A stretch of 64,000 nt of DNA from NCBI RefSeq assembly GCF_042684485.1, contig NZ_JBHULM010000012.1:1-64000 (forward strand), given 5' to 3'. The DNA is from Oceanihabitans gracilariae (GTDB lineage: Bacteria; Bacteroidota; Bacteroidia; Flavobacteriales; Flavobacteriaceae). The position numbers and the translations under genes were made by a program. The notes under the pieces are model-generated. The model did no database searches, was not told the DNA's origin, and saw only the letters and a program-made list of their open reading frames with translations. Shown in pieces: positions 63,360-64,000 of this stretch; within the stretch, counting starts at the first letter, position 1, and every line of letters begins with the position of its first letter.

Positions 63360-64000
63360 TGATAGAAGTTAAAGATTTAGAAAAATCATTTGGAGGTACT
63401 CCTATTTTAAAAGGTATTACTACTACTTTTGAAAATGGAAAAACCAGTTTGGTAATTGGACAAAGTGGTTCTGGAAAAACGGTTTTTTTAAAATGTTTAT
63501 TGGGTTTATTTACCCAAGACAAAGGATCTATTACCTATGATGGTAATATATACTCACAATTAAATACTGACCAAAAAAGAGACTTACGTAGTAAAATGGG
63601 AATGGTTTTTCAAGGTTCTGCCTTATTTGATTCTATGACCATTGCAGAAAATGTAATGTTTCCTTTACGCATGTTTACCAAACAGAGTAAAAGTGAAATG
63701 CAAGATCGTGTAGATTTTGTTTTAAAACGAGTAAATCTGCCTGATGCACACAACAAAATGCCTAGTGAAGCCTCTGGAGGAATGCAAAAACGTGTTGCTA
63801 TTGCTAGAGCTATTGTTAACAATCCTAAGTATTTATTTTGTGATGAACCCAACTCTGGATTAGACCCTAAAACGGCAATTGTAATAGATAATTTAATTCA
63901 AGAAATTACAGACGAGTATAATATAACAACCATTATTAACACGCACGACATGAATTCTGTTATGGAAATTGGCGAAAAAATTGTGTTTTTAAAAGATGGT
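63359..64000 (+). CDS. mlaF: MlaF-type ABC transporter ATP-binding protein, partial
   Basis: The ATG at 63359 overlaps the mlaE stop (TAATG), and the frame is open to the right edge, 214 residues. Walker A is GQSGSGKT (about residue 35), the Q-loop VFQGSALFDSMTI, the signature SEASGGMQKRVAIARA, Walker B YLFCDEPNSGLDP and the H-loop NTHDMNSV. All ATPase motifs are visible, so only the C-terminal end is missing. It pairs with the MlaE permease. Confidence 0.94.
   Translation, partial: MIEVKDLEKSFGGTPILKGITTTFENGKTSLVIGQSGSGKTVFLKCLLGLFTQDKGSITYDGNIYSQLNTDQKRDLRSKMGMVFQGSALFDSMTIAENVMFPLRMFTKQSKSEMQDRVDFVLKRVNLPDAHNKMPSEASGGMQKRVAIARAIVNNPKYLFCDEPNSGLDPKTAIVIDNLIQEITDEYNITTIINTHDMNSVMEIGEKIVFLKDG

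Overview
The window looks like a chromosomal segment from a marine-type member of the Flavobacteriaceae (Bacteroidota). Support comes from the low GC content, the TAnnTTTG promoter boxes placed just before start codons, little sign of Shine-Dalgarno sequences, a fused SecDF, a 43-codon gene for ribosomal protein THX, a type IX secretion (T9SS) C-terminal sorting domain, a FecR/TonB-receptor signalling cassette and a PafA-type phosphatase. I saw no tRNA, rRNA, CRISPR array, insertion sequence, integrase or prophage. The gene content is mostly core chromosome with several surface-protein loci.

Layout. 1-2377: start of a giant repeat adhesin on the minus strand, running off the left edge. 2.5-8.6 kb: folE, cysS, yidD, lgt, a DUF192 lipoprotein and an orphan secreted protein, all plus strand. 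8.7-19.1 kb: a minus-strand run with secDF and a small SecD-like partner, mdh, a fibronectin-like lipoprotein, gyrB and asnB. 19.4-26.5 kb: a DUF2911 protein, queE (minus), then a plus-strand series with a HerA-like ATPase, a lipoprotein, a YitT protein, a cupin, an alpha/beta hydrolase, rluF and a VOC protein. 26.5-33.4 kb: minus-strand esterase-like lipoprotein, a TIGR02206 membrane protein, folD, ffh and a LamG lipoprotein. 33.5-37.3 kb: ECF sigma factor, FecR anti-sigma factor and TonB-dependent transducer, divergent from the LamG lipoprotein. 37.3-42.1 kb: a UDG-like protein, membrane and TPR proteins, THX, yaaA, an RluA-family pseudouridine synthase and a PASTA protein. 42.2-49.5 kb: ddl, coaD, a TPR hybrid histidine kinase, a SulP transporter and an M14 peptidase. 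49.6-52.7 kb: a T9SS-secreted protein built of 122-residue repeats. 53-60.8 kb: NUDIX, pyrE, SRPBCC, birA, rsfS, ftsH, a LUD protein, cdsA, psd, an ACBP-like protein and an SdpI-like protein, the last four overlapping end to end. 60.8-64 kb: a PafA-like phosphatase and an MlaE/MlaF lipid ABC transporter cut by the right edge.

Functional themes: export and envelope biogenesis (secDF, yidD, lgt, ffh, ddl, the PASTA protein, cdsA-psd, mlaE-mlaF), translation (cysS, THX, rsfS, rluF, the RluA-family enzyme), one-carbon and deazaguanine metabolism (folE, folD, queE) and surface sensing (sigma/FecR/TonB).

The most unusual items are non-coding or small: two copies of a structured intergenic element whose hairpin shows a compensatory base change (8567-8667 and 40298-40396); two copies of a GCGCAGTCGA inverted-repeat element in opposite orientations; an identical 18-nt palindrome at three places; a SecD-P1-like protein beside secDF; and a LamG lipoprotein with four degenerate beta modules facing the sigma/FecR/TonB cassette. 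No wholly new defence or mobile system was seen. Function calls come from reading motifs by eye and no database search was run.
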